A stretch of DNA of 64,000 bases from VXNJ01 sp009840625 (GCA_965207915.1 OZ242304.1:992001-1056000); one strand, 5' to 3'. Positions 43,856-53,190 are shown, counted from the stretch's first letter. Notes: generated from the sequence alone by a model not told the origin. Made by a program: numbers and translations.

Positions 43856-45082
43856 GTGAATCGACCCGCCCCGCTGGGCCTGGAACCGTCTTTCGGTTAC
43901 GGTGACCGGCTGGGGCTTGCCACCCCGGGGCACATTCGCGCCCATCTGCAGACCGGGGGGCCGGTCAGGGCGGTGTTTGCCCAGCAATCAGTTCGCGAAC
44001 TGGAACGCACCCGGCGCAGCTGCGCGGCGGTTGCGGAGGCAGCCCAGGCGGCGGTCGACGCGGCCGGATTCGCCCAACCCTGGGGCGCCGACGCCGACCA
44101 CCTGAAAGAATTCGGGGACATTGAGGCCTTCGTCGCCGCCGGCTATTCGTTCTTCACGATAGACCCCTCCGACCACGTGGTCGCCGAGGCCGATTCGATG
44201 GACCGGGACCAGTTGCGGCTGGCCTTCGCCGAGATCCGCGACCAAGTCCCCTGGATCGAAGAGTTTGAGGGCGTGGAGGCCGACCTCGGAGAGGGAGTTC
44301 GCATCAGCATCGGTCCGGAGGGCCTGGCCCGTTGCGCGGTCAAATACGGGCGGGCGGTCAATTTCAGCCTCGAAATGGCCACCGCCATCGACCGATCCTG
44401 CCGGGCCGCCTCGCTCGGCTACGAAATCGAGGTCAGCGTCGACGAGACGACGCGCCCGACCACCCTGGCCGAGCACTGGATCGTCGCCAGCCGGCTCCTG
44501 GATTCGGGGGTTGGCCTGGCCGCCCTGGCGCCGCGCTACGTCGGCGGATTCGAGAAGGGTATCGACTACATCGGCGATCCGCTGGAATTTGAACGCGACG
44601 CAAACGCCCACGCCCGGGTGGCCCAGGTTCTCGGCCCGTACAAGCTCAGCCTGCATTCGGGCTCGGACAAACTTTCGATCTATCCCGGTTTCGCGCGCGC
44701 CACCGGAGGGGCTTTCCACGTCAAGACCGCCGGCACCAGCTACCTGGAGGCGCTGCGGGTAATCGCGGCGACCGACTCCGCCCTGTTCGGCCGCGTAATC
44801 GGGGCCGCGCGCCGGCACTTTGCGCGCGACCGCGACACGTACCACCTCTCGATCGGCCTGGACGACGCGCCGCCGCCGGAACAGGTCACCGCCGCCGAAC
44901 TCGCCGACGCCTATCTGGACCGTGACGCCGGTCGTCAGATCGCGCACGTGACTTTCGGATCGATCCTCACCGATCCTCAGCTTGGCCCGCTGGTCAAAGG
45001 CCAGGTCGAGTGCGAATCCGAACTCTACGGGGACTTTCTGGAGCGCCATTTCAACCGCCATCTAACCGCCCTCAACCCGTAA
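43856..45082 (+). CDS. Tagaturonate epimerase (UxaE)-like protein
   Basis: A 408-residue protein resembling the D-tagaturonate/fructuronate epimerase family: QPWGADADHLK, KYGRAVNFSLEMA, GPYKLSLHSGSDKLSIYPGFARAT and GAFHVKTAGTSYLEALR, with His and Asp residues placed for metal binding. The start is GTG 43856. It precedes a zinc dehydrogenase gene by 51 bases, so a galacturonate/tagaturonate route to fructuronate is a reasonable idea. The call rests on remembered family features and is less certain than the motif-defined genes. Confidence 0.65.
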   Translation: MNRPAPLGLEPSFGYGDRLGLATPGHIRAHLQTGGPVRAVFAQQSVRELERTRRSCAAVAEAAQAAVDAAGFAQPWGADADHLKEFGDIEAFVAAGYSFFTIDPSDHVVAEADSMDRDQLRLAFAEIRDQVPWIEEFEGVEADLGEGVRISIGPEGLARCAVKYGRAVNFSLEMATAIDRSCRAASLGYEIEVSVDETTRPTTLAEHWIVASRLLDSGVGLAALAPRYVGGFEKGIDYIGDPLEFERDANAHARVAQVLGPYKLSLHSGSDKLSIYPGFARATGGAFHVKTAGTSYLEALRVIAATDSALFGRVIGAARRHFARDRDTYHLSIGLDDAPPPEQVTAAELADAYLDRDAGRQIAHVTFGSILTDPQLGPLVKGQVECESELYGDFLERHFNRHLTALNP

Positions 45083-45133
45083 ATTGGGCGACAGGCAAGC
45101 AAGACTCCGTCCGAGCCGAAGGATCCTGCAGCG

Positions 45134-46117
45134 ATGCGGACCGTGATACTGGCAGAACCGGGCCGGTTCGAGACCGGCAGCGCTCCGGAACCGGTACCCG
45201 GGCCGGATGAGGCCCTGGTTAGGGTGCACCGGATCGGCGTTTGCGGAACCGACATCAAGGCTTACGCCGGCCAGCAGCCATTCTTTAGCTACCCGCGCAT
45301 CCTCGGACACGAGCTGGGAGTCGAGGTAATTGCCGCCCCTTCCGGCCAGGATCGGGTCGAGGTCGGCGACAACTGCGCGGTCGAACCCTACCTGGTTTGC
45401 GGGAAATGCCACCCCTGCCGCGTCGGGCGCTCCAACTGCTGCGAGTCGCTTAAAGTCCTGGGTGTTCACAGCGACGGCGGCATGCGACCCCTCATCTGCG
45501 TTCCCGCATCGACCCTGCATCCGTCCCGGAAACTCTCGCTCGATCAGCTGGCCCTGGTCGAGACCCTTGGAATCGGAGCCCACGCGGTGGAGCGCTCCGG
45601 CATCGGGCCGGGCCGGCCGGCCCTGGTGGTGGGGGCCGGCCCCATCGGCCTGACGGTGGTCCAATTCGCGCTGGCCGCCGGAGCCGAGGTCACGGTGCTC
45701 GAGCTCTCGCCGCAACGGCGGGAGTTCGTCGAGCAATTCGGGGTCCGCACGCTCGCGGAAGCCGACGGCGGCTTCTACGAATTCGTATTCGACGCCACCG
45801 GCAACCGGGCGGCGATGGAGGCCTCCTTCAATTTGGTCGGATCGGCCGGTACGTTGACCTTCGTGGGGCTGATCCAGGATCGGGTCAGCTTCGACGACGT
45901 GGAATTCCACCGCCGCGAACTGAACGTTCTGGCATCGCGCAACAGCTTCGGGCTATTCCCGCAGATAATCGCGGCCATCGAAGCCAGGCGCATAGACACC
46001 CGCCCGTGGATCACTGCCCGGATGTCACTTGACCAGGTGCCGGCCCGATTCGTCGAGGTGACAAAGGACCCGACTCTGGTCAAATCGGTGGTCGAAACCT
46101 CAGACGCTGATCTTTAG
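45134..46117 (+). CDS. Zinc-dependent MDR alcohol/sugar dehydrogenase
   Basis: A 327-residue MDR enzyme with zinc. GVCGTDIKAYAG and GHELG give the catalytic ligands, and CGKCHPCRVGRSNCC the structural-zinc cysteines. The Rossmann motif is VVGAGPIGLTVV. Members oxidise galactonate, threonine or polyols; next to a uronate-epimerase-like gene, a sugar-acid dehydrogenase role is plausible. It is the last plus-strand gene before the toxin-antitoxin locus. Confidence 0.85.
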   Translation: MRTVILAEPGRFETGSAPEPVPGPDEALVRVHRIGVCGTDIKAYAGQQPFFSYPRILGHELGVEVIAAPSGQDRVEVGDNCAVEPYLVCGKCHPCRVGRSNCCESLKVLGVHSDGGMRPLICVPASTLHPSRKLSLDQLALVETLGIGAHAVERSGIGPGRPALVVGAGPIGLTVVQFALAAGAEVTVLELSPQRREFVEQFGVRTLAEADGGFYEFVFDATGNRAAMEASFNLVGSAGTLTFVGLIQDRVSFDDVEFHRRELNVLASRNSFGLFPQIIAAIEARRIDTRPWITARMSLDQVPARFVEVTKDPTLVKSVVETSDADL

Positions 46118-46258
46118 GGGCGCAGTTTCGATCGGGACGCGCCGGACACCGGAAGTAAACGTATTCGGAAGGGTTTCGCATTCGTTCCAAGCGCTGCATC
46201 GATCCCGGCAAGTCGTGAAGAAACTGCGCAGGCTGGCAATCTTTGCCTGCGCCCCAAT

Positions 46259-46618
46259 TCATGCGGGCGAATGCGGTTCCTTCAAGTCTGGAATGCAATC
46301 CTCAAGCAGTTTGATTAAGCTAGGCAGTTCCTGCTCAACCGTGCTCCAGACCACATCCAGATTGATGTCGAAGTAAGCGTGCACCAGTCGGTTTCGCATT
46401 GCCACGATCTGTTCCCAGGGGACGTTCCGGAACTCCACTCGAGTAGGTTCCGAGACCCTTGCCGCCGCTTCGCCCACGATCTCAATGTCTTTGACCAATG
46501 CCAACACCAGTTGACGGTTTTCGCTCAAGCTCCGGCGGTCGCTTGTTGCGGCGAAAGATACGGCCTCGCGGGCCGCTTCAATCATGTGCCGCAGCCGGAT
46601 TTCGTCATCCCTGTGCAT
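46259..46618 (-). CDS. hepT: HepT-family HEPN toxin (DUF86)
   Basis: A 119-residue HEPN RNase-like toxin. The family RX4HXY motif is read as R75-N-R-L-V-H80-A-Y82. The rest is helical with DIEIVGEAAARVSE, typical of DUF86. ATG 46618 matches the usual family start; ATG 46633 is also possible. It overlaps the stop of the antitoxin gene, as in HepT/MntA (type VII) pairs where the MntA nucleotidyltransferase AMPylates HepT at the HEPN Tyr. Confidence 0.87.
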   Translation of the reverse strand: MHRDDEIRLRHMIEAAREAVSFAATSDRRSLSENRQLVLALVKDIEIVGEAAARVSEPTRVEFRNVPWEQIVAMRNRLVHAYFDINLDVVWSTVEQELPSLIKLLEDCIPDLKEPHSPA

Positions 46619-47333
46619 AGAGGATTTCGGCATCCTTTAGAACCTCGTCGCGGAAGTAGCGGCTCAGATCTTCGATCGTTCGCACATCCACCTTTCGGCC
46701 GTCGAGCAGCTTAGATATCTCGATCTCGATGGCGGCAATTCCAAGTAGTCCGGGCACTCGTCCCTCCTCGAACTCCACCAGAAAATCGATGTCGCTTTCG
46801 GTATCGAAGTCGTCGCGCAAAACTGATCCGAAAATCGCCAAGCTACGCAACCCGTGCGCCTTGCACAGCGAGGCCAATTGTGCTTTCGGGATTGCCACCC
46901 TGGACTTGGAAGCAAATGGGCCCGGGCGCCGGGAATTTGGGCTGCGGCCGGTGTCGGCCGGGCTTGGCCGGGCGATTTGGTTTTCTTCTTCTCGAACGCT
47001 GGCCGGTCTGACGGACCGCGAAATCGCATCGCCCGAGACCGTTTGAGTGGTGCGCAGATCGCAGGCCACCTGAAGGTTCAACCAAAATTGCGCGGTCGTC
47101 CCGAAGTACCTGGCCAAGCGTAGTGCTGTGTCGGCGGTGACGCCCCTCTGACCGTTGAGGATCGTAGTTATCCGATTCGCGGGCACTCCAAGATCGGCCG
47201 CGAGCGCAGTGGCTGAAATGCCCAGACCAAGCAATTCCTCGCGCAAGATCTCTCCGGGGTGAACCGGGCGCATCCCGCTATTGCTCGCCGAATCGTCAGG
47301 TCTCATTCCTGAATAGGTCGAAAGCGGTTCCAT
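46605..47333 (-). CDS. HigA-like HTH fused to MntA-type nucleotidyltransferase antitoxin
   Basis: One open frame joins two antitoxin families. The N-terminal part (MRPVHPGEILREELL.., HTH ALAADLGVPANRITTILNG, then TALRLARYFGTTAQFWLNLQ) is a HigA-type XRE domain. After a linker of about 50 residues the C-terminal part is a minimal nucleotidyltransferase with the perfect GSX10DXD motif (G169-S170, D181, D183). MntA proteins are normally single-domain. Starts at 47366 (TTG), 47333, 47306 or 47273 are possible; 47333 is listed. No HigB gene is present. The fusion gives the antitoxin its own DNA-binding domain beside a palindromic operator. Confidence 0.82.
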   Translation of the reverse strand: MEPLSTYSGMRPDDSASNSGMRPVHPGEILREELLGLGISATALAADLGVPANRITTILNGQRGVTADTALRLARYFGTTAQFWLNLQVACDLRTTQTVSGDAISRSVRPASVREEENQIARPSPADTGRSPNSRRPGPFASKSRVAIPKAQLASLCKAHGLRSLAIFGSVLRDDFDTESDIDFLVEFEEGRVPGLLGIAAIEIEISKLLDGRKVDVRTIEDLSRYFRDEVLKDAEILYAQG

Positions 47334-47388
47334 AGATCCGTGCCGAATCGATCGAATTGAGCGCAAACGCGGCGGCGTTCAATTGAGA

Positions 47389-47410
47389 TTACACGATACG
47401 TATCGCGTAA
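47389..47410. promoter_or_regulatory. 22-base palindromic operator upstream of the HigA-MntA fusion
   Basis: TTACACGATAC (47389-47399) and GTATCGCGTAA (47400-47410) are inverted copies with one mismatch around a perfect CGATACGTATCG core. It lies 57 bases upstream of the ATG at 47333, where an autorepressing HigA-type protein would be expected to bind. Confidence 0.6.
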
Positions 47411-47509
47411 CGTCCTTTTTGCGAGACGCGCCTGATACATCACTTCAAGCCTCTGGACGACGCCCGCTGTCAGCGCCGATCTGGGCCGAGGCCAGTTCCC
47501 GGCCTGGAG

Positions 47510-48952
47510 CTAGCGCCGGTCGGCACGCCACCCGGCGGTAGTAGCGTTTGACCGCATGCGCCACTCGGTCATCGCCTGGACTAGGAGGTCGCGCTGGACC
47601 CGTACTTCGGGATCAGCGAACCGGTTGCGAAGTTCACCGGGGTCGTTGATCAGATCAAACAGCTGCCCGTGCGGCTGATCGATAAAGTGCACCAGTTTCC
47701 ATTTGCTGGTCCTGACCATCGTCATGTAGTCGGTGGTAAGGCCGACGATGTCCCACCGGCCCATCTCGGAGAAGGCGAATTCGCGTCCGGCAAATGGCTC
47801 TCCGCTGAGCGCGCCCACCAGTGAGCTTGCTTCAAACGGATCCGGAAACTCAGCTCCGGCGATTTCCAGTATGGTCGCACCCAGGTCGAACCATTCGATT
47901 TGCCCGGCGATACGACGGCCTCCGTCGAAGCGGCCCGGCGCCCACACGATTGCCGGCACCCTCACCACCTGGTCATACATCGTCCACTTCTGGGAGCTGT
48001 AGTGGTCGGTCAGGGTGTCGCCGTGGTCTGAAGTGAAGATGATCACGCTGTTCTCCAGCAGTCCGCGCCGCTCAAGGGAGTCGCGGATCCTGCCAATCCA
48101 GACGTCGATCATCGAAACGTTGGCCATGTAGAAGCGACGCTGGCGCTGTCGCTGATCCGGCGTCGGATCGGGAGGCAGCATGGTCGAATCGCCCGGTCTG
48201 CCGTCGTACTGGAGACGGGCCATGTCCCTGAACACCGGTGGCTGCGAGGCGCGTTCCTCCTCTGCCAGCGGGAGCAGCGGGAACTCAGTATCGGCGTATC
48301 GCGCGATCCAGTCCGGGGTCGGATCATACGGCGGGTGCGGCCCGGGAAACCCGATTTCCAGGAAGAGCGGGTCTTCGCGTTCGTATCCTTCGATCCACTC
48401 AACCGCGCTGCGCCCAAGGAAGTTGTCCGGGTGCATGTCCGGGTCCTTTTCCCAGGGGAATGCCCCAATGGCCGAATCAAAATTCGCGCGCTTGGCCAGG
48501 TCGCCGGGATGGTATTTGTCCATGCCGCGTTCCGCCAGGGCCTTGTCCCATTCGTCGCGGTAGCTTTCGGGGGTGGGATAGGGGTGGCCGCGCTGCTTGT
48601 TTTCGACGTTGAACCGGTAGTCGAACTGTCCCTCGACGTCGAATGGCGTAAAGTGCATCTTCCCGATGCTGGCGGTAAAGTAACCGGCCGAGGCCAGATT
48701 CGGAACCCAAGTCTGCGACCAGAGTTGCTCGTTGCGCAGCATCCCGGTCGAATGCGGGTAAAGACCGCTGAAGAAGCTGCAGCGGGCCGGGCCGCAGGAG
48801 GGGGCGTTGACGAAGCAGTTGTCGAACGAGACCCCCTCGCTAACCAGCCGGTCCAGGTTCGGGGTCTGCAGCTGGGGGAATCCGAGGGCGGCGATCGTGT
48901 CGTAACGCTGCTGGTCGGTGATGATCAGGACGATATTGGGTCTATCGGGCAT
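47510..48952 (-). CDS. Type I (formylglycine) sulfatase, paralogue 1
   Basis: A 480-residue arylsulfatase-family enzyme. The metal-site start PNIVLIITDQQRYDT is present, and the formylglycine precursor is C53 in CGPAR (CxAxR type). SIGKMHF and TSDHGDTLTDHYSSQKW are later active-site segments. There is no signal peptide, so it would act in the cytoplasm on imported sulfated sugars unless exported otherwise. ATG 48952 is preferred; a TTG at 48970 adds six residues. It is the second of two minus-strand sulfatases. Confidence 0.9.
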   Translation of the reverse strand: MPDRPNIVLIITDQQRYDTIAALGFPQLQTPNLDRLVSEGVSFDNCFVNAPSCGPARCSFFSGLYPHSTGMLRNEQLWSQTWVPNLASAGYFTASIGKMHFTPFDVEGQFDYRFNVENKQRGHPYPTPESYRDEWDKALAERGMDKYHPGDLAKRANFDSAIGAFPWEKDPDMHPDNFLGRSAVEWIEGYEREDPLFLEIGFPGPHPPYDPTPDWIARYADTEFPLLPLAEEERASQPPVFRDMARLQYDGRPGDSTMLPPDPTPDQRQRQRRFYMANVSMIDVWIGRIRDSLERRGLLENSVIIFTSDHGDTLTDHYSSQKWTMYDQVVRVPAIVWAPGRFDGGRRIAGQIEWFDLGATILEIAGAEFPDPFEASSLVGALSGEPFAGREFAFSEMGRWDIVGLTTDYMTMVRTSKWKLVHFIDQPHGQLFDLINDPGELRNRFADPEVRVQRDLLVQAMTEWRMRSNATTAGWRADRR

Positions 48953-49023
48953 GGTGGGCGGTTTGGGCAATTGGAATTGGGTTAGTTGTTGGAGATCACT
49001 GATGGGGCTCCGGGCTTGCCCGA

Positions 49024-50454
49024 TTAACGCCAGGTGTCGGCGCGCGCGCTGGAACGGTAGCTTGATTCGACCAGCCAGTCTCCGATGACTCCCATCAAAT
49101 CCCGGCGTTTTTGCCCGTAGGCGGGATCGTCCCAGACGTTGAACAATTCCTGCGGGTCGTTGCCTAAATCAAATAGCTGCCCGCGGTCATCGCCCAGGAA
49201 GTGCACGAGCTTGTAGTCCGTGGAACGGACCATCGTCATGTGCTCGCAATAGAGACCCATGACGTCCTCGCGGCCGTGCTCGGAAAAGACGTATTCACGT
49301 CCGCAAAATTCCCGGCCCTCGAGCGCCGGCAGTAGCGAATCGGCTTCCGATCCAGGAAGGGGATCGGCCCCGGCGATGTCCAGCACCGTGGCCCCCAGAT
49401 CGAACCACTGGACCTGCTCGGCGATGCGGCGACCGCCGCCATAGCGCTCCGGCGCCCAGACGATCGCCGGTACCCTGACCACCTGATCGTACATCGTCCA
49501 TTTCTGGGAGCAGAAGTGGTCGGTGAGGGCATCGCCGTGGTCGGAAGTGAATACGACTATGGTGTCTTCGAGAAGGCCTCGGCTCGCCAGCGAATCGCGA
49601 ATCTTCCCGATCCAGTCATCGACCATCGAGACGTTGGCCATGTAGTAGCGGCGCTGGCGCTGGCGGTGCGATTCGTTGGGAAAGGTGACGAACTGGATTG
49701 AATCGTGCGCCACCTGGGTGTTGTGTTCGGCCATTTCGATCAGAGTCCGTGGGTGCTGGATGTACTCCTTGATCTGCAGCGGCAACAAGTCGAATTCGGT
49801 GTCAGCGTAGCGATCCAGCCAGTCGGGGGTCGGATCGTAGGGCGGATGCGGCCCGGGAAATCCGATACAGAGGAAAAATGGATCCGGGCCGGAGTAGTTT
49901 TCGATCCAATCGACCGCGGCCCGACCCAGGAAGTTGTCGGGATGCATGTCCGGGTCTTTTTCCCAGGCGAAGGCACCCAGCGAGATCCAGTAGTCTGAGC
50001 GCTTTTCAAGGTCTTCGCGCTGGTACTTGGTCATCCCGCGCCGCTCGAGTTCCTTGTCCCACTCGTCCTTGTAGGCGCGCCATTGCCGGAAGCGCTGCTT
50101 GTTCTCTACGTTGAAGCGGTAATCGTATCCGCCCTGGGCGTCATAGGGCGTGAAGTGCATCTTGCCGACGTTGGCAGTGTGGTAACCGACCTTGCCCAGG
50201 TTTCCCACCCAGGTCTGCTGCCAGGGGTCGCCGTTCTTCAAGTTCCCAGAGGTGTGCGGCCAGTAACCGGAAAACATGGCTCCGCGGGCCGGGCCGCAGG
50301 CCGGGGCATTTACGAAACAGTTGTCGAAGGAGATGCCTTCGCGCACAAGGCGGTCCAGGTTGGGCGTGATCGGGCCATCGAATCCCAGCGCGGCGATGGT
50401 GTCGTAGCGCTGCTGGTCGGTGATGATTAGGACAATGTTTGGTTTTTGGGGCAT
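49024..50454 (-). CDS. Type I (formylglycine) sulfatase, paralogue 2
   Basis: A 476-residue paralogue, first in the minus-strand pair (gap 71 bases). It shares PNIVLIITDQQRYDTIAALGF, C53 in CGPAR, VGKMHFTPYD, PDMHPDNFLGR and TSDHGDALTDHFCSQKW with the other copy. The two differ most in the segment before residue 290, where substrate specificity usually lies. The pair probably removes sulfate from marine or algal glycans. Confidence 0.9.
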   Translation of the reverse strand: MPQKPNIVLIITDQQRYDTIAALGFDGPITPNLDRLVREGISFDNCFVNAPACGPARGAMFSGYWPHTSGNLKNGDPWQQTWVGNLGKVGYHTANVGKMHFTPYDAQGGYDYRFNVENKQRFRQWRAYKDEWDKELERRGMTKYQREDLEKRSDYWISLGAFAWEKDPDMHPDNFLGRAAVDWIENYSGPDPFFLCIGFPGPHPPYDPTPDWLDRYADTEFDLLPLQIKEYIQHPRTLIEMAEHNTQVAHDSIQFVTFPNESHRQRQRRYYMANVSMVDDWIGKIRDSLASRGLLEDTIVVFTSDHGDALTDHFCSQKWTMYDQVVRVPAIVWAPERYGGGRRIAEQVQWFDLGATVLDIAGADPLPGSEADSLLPALEGREFCGREYVFSEHGREDVMGLYCEHMTMVRSTDYKLVHFLGDDRGQLFDLGNDPQELFNVWDDPAYGQKRRDLMGVIGDWLVESSYRSSARADTWR

Positions 50455-50861
50455 GTAGAAGACCGGCCTCGTCGGCCAAAGGGGGCCGGCTATTTTCGTT
50501 TTAGAAAAGGCGAGCCACCCATCCGCTGCCGGCGACGACCGGGATTAACCGAAGTGTGAGCCGGGCGACCGCCGGCAAATCAGCCCGGCTGAATTCTGAA
50601 TTTGACCCGCCAAATGCGCGCGGCCGGGAGCCGGAGCATATGGCCCCCGGTCGACCGGACTCGGGCGAGTGCCGCCACCGGCTGTCAAACCTTTCGAAAC
50701 ACTTGGTGAGAGGCCCCGGATTTCCCATGAATCTGATCAGTGTGTTATTAATAATTGTTGGCGCAATGTCGCGCGAACAGTGTTTCGACACGTATCGGTC
50801 AGCCGTCAAATCCGCGACTCGCGAAACATGGCTGAAAAAGTCTTTATGGAAAGGACAGTGC
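50455..50861. other. Divergent intergenic region between the sulfatases and the amino acid transporter
   Basis: About 400 bases. I find no gene; open frames here lack good ribosome sites. An AT-rich block, TGTGTTATTAATAATTG at 50741-50757, is the most promoter-like stretch, but no clear -35/-10 pair can be assigned. AAGGA at 50851-50855 is the ribosome site of the next gene. Confidence 0.3.
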
Positions 50862-51944
50862 ATGGGGATCAAAACGCGAATATTAGCCGGCCTTTTGATG
50901 GTCCTGGCCATGGCCGTTCTGGTGGCCTGTGACCTGGAGATCGGTGGTGGTGACGAGGAGGAGGCTCGCGGCAGCACCCTAGACGAAATCATCGATCGCG
51001 GCAACTTGGTTTGCGGCATCAAAGCTGACACGCCCGGATTCGGCGTATTGAATCCGGACGGCACCGCCGTGGGCAACGACGTCGAATACTGTCGCGCCCT
51101 TGCGGCAGCAGTCTTCGGCAATGCCAACCAGGTCGAATACATAGAGGCCACATCGGCGAACCGATTTGAACTGCTAGCGGCCAAGGAAATCGACGTTCTC
51201 ATCCGAACGACGACCTGGACCGCAAGCCGTGACGCCGATCTTGAAGTCGCCTACGCGCCGACAACCTTCTATGACGGTGCCGGCATCATGGTCAAAGCTG
51301 AAGCAGGTCTGTCCTCGGTCAACGAACTCGGGGGAGCAACGATCTGCATCCTGGACGGAACTTCCACCCAGGGCGCGGTCTCTGACTACTTCGCCGAGCA
51401 AGGCCTTAGCTACGAAGAGCTGACCTTCCAGGCGAACCCGGAACTCCGGGCCGCCTTCATCAGCGACCAGTGCGACGCCTGGTCATCTGACAAGTCGCAG
51501 CTTGGTGGGCACCAGTTCACCCTGACCGCTGACGGCGTCAACGCAGTTGTTCTGCCCGAAACGCTCTCCAAGGAGCCGCTCGGACCGAGCGTCCGCGACT
51601 ACGACTCCGAATGGGAAGACGTGGTCCGCTGGGTCGTGAACGGCATGATCATCGCCGAAGAGCAGGGCGTCACCTCGCAGAACGTCCGCCAGATGGCCGC
51701 CGCTCCGCCAAACAACACCGTCGCCCGCCTCCTGGGCGTTGGATTCGACGGCGGCGCAGCTCCCAATCTGGGCATAGGTCACGGCAAGATCCCGATCACC
51801 TTCATGCAATCGGTGATCGAACAGGTCGGAAACTACGGTGAAGCTTACGCCCGAACTCTCGAACGGGTCGGCCTCACCCGCTCCGGGTCGCTGAACGACT
51901 CGTACGTGAACGGTGGACTGATCTACTCGCCGCCAATGCGCTGA
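50862..51944 (+). CDS. aapJ: General L-amino acid ABC transporter substrate-binding lipoprotein (AapJ-like)
   Basis: A 360-residue family 3 solute-binding protein. The N-terminal signal ends in a lipobox (LVACDL) around residue 24. RGNLVCGIKADTPGFGVLNPDG is the AapJ/BztA-type start of the mature protein. It has two lobes, and Cys pairs in CGIK/CRAL and CILD/CDAW may form disulfides. The start ATG 50862 has AAGGA seven bases upstream. Permeases follow after a terminator-like hairpin. Confidence 0.88.
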   Translation: MGIKTRILAGLLMVLAMAVLVACDLEIGGGDEEEARGSTLDEIIDRGNLVCGIKADTPGFGVLNPDGTAVGNDVEYCRALAAAVFGNANQVEYIEATSANRFELLAAKEIDVLIRTTTWTASRDADLEVAYAPTTFYDGAGIMVKAEAGLSSVNELGGATICILDGTSTQGAVSDYFAEQGLSYEELTFQANPELRAAFISDQCDAWSSDKSQLGGHQFTLTADGVNAVVLPETLSKEPLGPSVRDYDSEWEDVVRWVVNGMIIAEEQGVTSQNVRQMAAAPPNNTVARLLGVGFDGGAAPNLGIGHGKIPITFMQSVIEQVGNYGEAYARTLERVGLTRSGSLNDSYVNGGLIYSPPMR

Positions 51945-51965
51945 ATTCAGACTCTGATCTGAAAC

Positions 51966-52005
51966 AATGGACGGGTGGGTCTAATCTACCCGTCCATTCC
52001 TTTTT
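51966..52005 (+). terminator. Intrinsic terminator between binding protein and permease genes
   Basis: AATGGACGGGT (51966-51976) pairs perfectly with ACCCGTCCATT (51988-51998), followed by CC and five T. Partial termination here would give more binding protein than permease, a common arrangement in ABC importer operons. Confidence 0.85.
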
Positions 52006-52023
52006 AAGCGTGCAGCCACCTAT

Positions 52024-53190
52024 TTGAAGCAGACTCTGGGCGACCTCTGGTACCGGCGGCATTCGCGCTATCTGCTGGTAAATACTGTGGTCGGGGTTGG
52101 CGCCGCGGCAGTCGCGCTCTACTTTGCCTATTCGATCGCCACCAATTTCTTCGATTTTGATTTCCTTTTCGGCCCGTACGGAAGCCCCGATCGAACCTCA
52201 ATAGTCCCGTTCCTGAACGTTGAAGCCAGCGACCCGCGTTGGCTAGGAATGCTCAAGGGTGCCGGCAACACCATCTCGGTGGTCCTATTTGCGATCGCCG
52301 CCTCTTCGTTAATGGGACTCCTGGTGGGGGTTGCGCGCCTTTCGACGAACCCACTGGTGAACAAGATGGGGCTCGTTTACGTGGAGCTGTTCCGCAATCT
52401 GCCGCTTCTGCTGATCATGTTTTTCTTCGCCTTCGCCGCCTTCCGGGCCCTCCCGCGAATCGAAGAGGAGCTGGGCGTAGGTGGCCTGCTTTACATCTCC
52501 AACCGAGGGATAGCGATTCCCTGGCTGCAGACCGACAACCAGTTCTGGTGGATCTGGCTGCTGGCGGTGGTGGTAGCCGGGATCGTCGGCTGGCAGGTCC
52601 GTAAACGCCGCGACCGGCGCGAGGACGAAACTGGCGAGGTTTTGCGACCCAACAGCTGGGGTCTGGGGCTATTTGCCGGCATCGCCTTGGTCGCTTACCT
52701 TGGCCTGCTAATGCCGATTCGCCCCGATCTGCCCAGCGTCACCGTATCCGAAGCGGGGTTCTTCGGCTACACCGGCGGAAATCTGCTGGGCCTGGGTTAC
52801 ATCAGCGCCCTCATTTCACTGACCCTTTACTTCAGCGCGTTCATTGCCGAAATAGTGCGCGGATCGATCCAGGCGGTGCATCACGGACAGACCGAGGCCT
52901 CGGCTTCGCTGGGTCTTACCGCCTACCAGCGATTCACGCTGATCATCCTCCCGCAGGCGCTGCGAATTATGATCCCGGCTCTAAACAACGAGTTCCAGAA
53001 CGCCAACAAGGACTCCACCCTGGCGCACGCCATCGCATACGGCGAAATAGTCCTGATATCGAACCGGATCGTAAATAACTCCGGCAACCTGCTCCAGACG
53101 TACGCCTTCATCTTCGTCGTCTTCGTCACAACCAACCTGATCATCTCGTTCATCATGAACACAATTAACCGCAACGTGCAGATCAAATGA
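52024..53190 (+). CDS. aapQ: Amino acid ABC transporter permease (AapQ-like)
   Basis: A 388-residue polar amino acid permease with about eight hydrophobic segments. The ABC-coupling EAA loop is EASASLGLTAYQRFTLIILPQALRIMIP, and YISALISLTLYFSAFIAEIVRG precedes it. Its length, with an insert between the first TM segments and the core, matches AapQ rather than short HisM-type permeases. The start is TTG 52024 directly after the terminator; its stop overlaps the next ATG by four bases. Confidence 0.88.
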   Translation: MKQTLGDLWYRRHSRYLLVNTVVGVGAAAVALYFAYSIATNFFDFDFLFGPYGSPDRTSIVPFLNVEASDPRWLGMLKGAGNTISVVLFAIAASSLMGLLVGVARLSTNPLVNKMGLVYVELFRNLPLLLIMFFFAFAAFRALPRIEEELGVGGLLYISNRGIAIPWLQTDNQFWWIWLLAVVVAGIVGWQVRKRRDRREDETGEVLRPNSWGLGLFAGIALVAYLGLLMPIRPDLPSVTVSEAGFFGYTGGNLLGLGYISALISLTLYFSAFIAEIVRGSIQAVHHGQTEASASLGLTAYQRFTLIILPQALRIMIPALNNEFQNANKDSTLAHAIAYGEIVLISNRIVNNSGNLLQTYAFIFVVFVTTNLIISFIMNTINRNVQIK

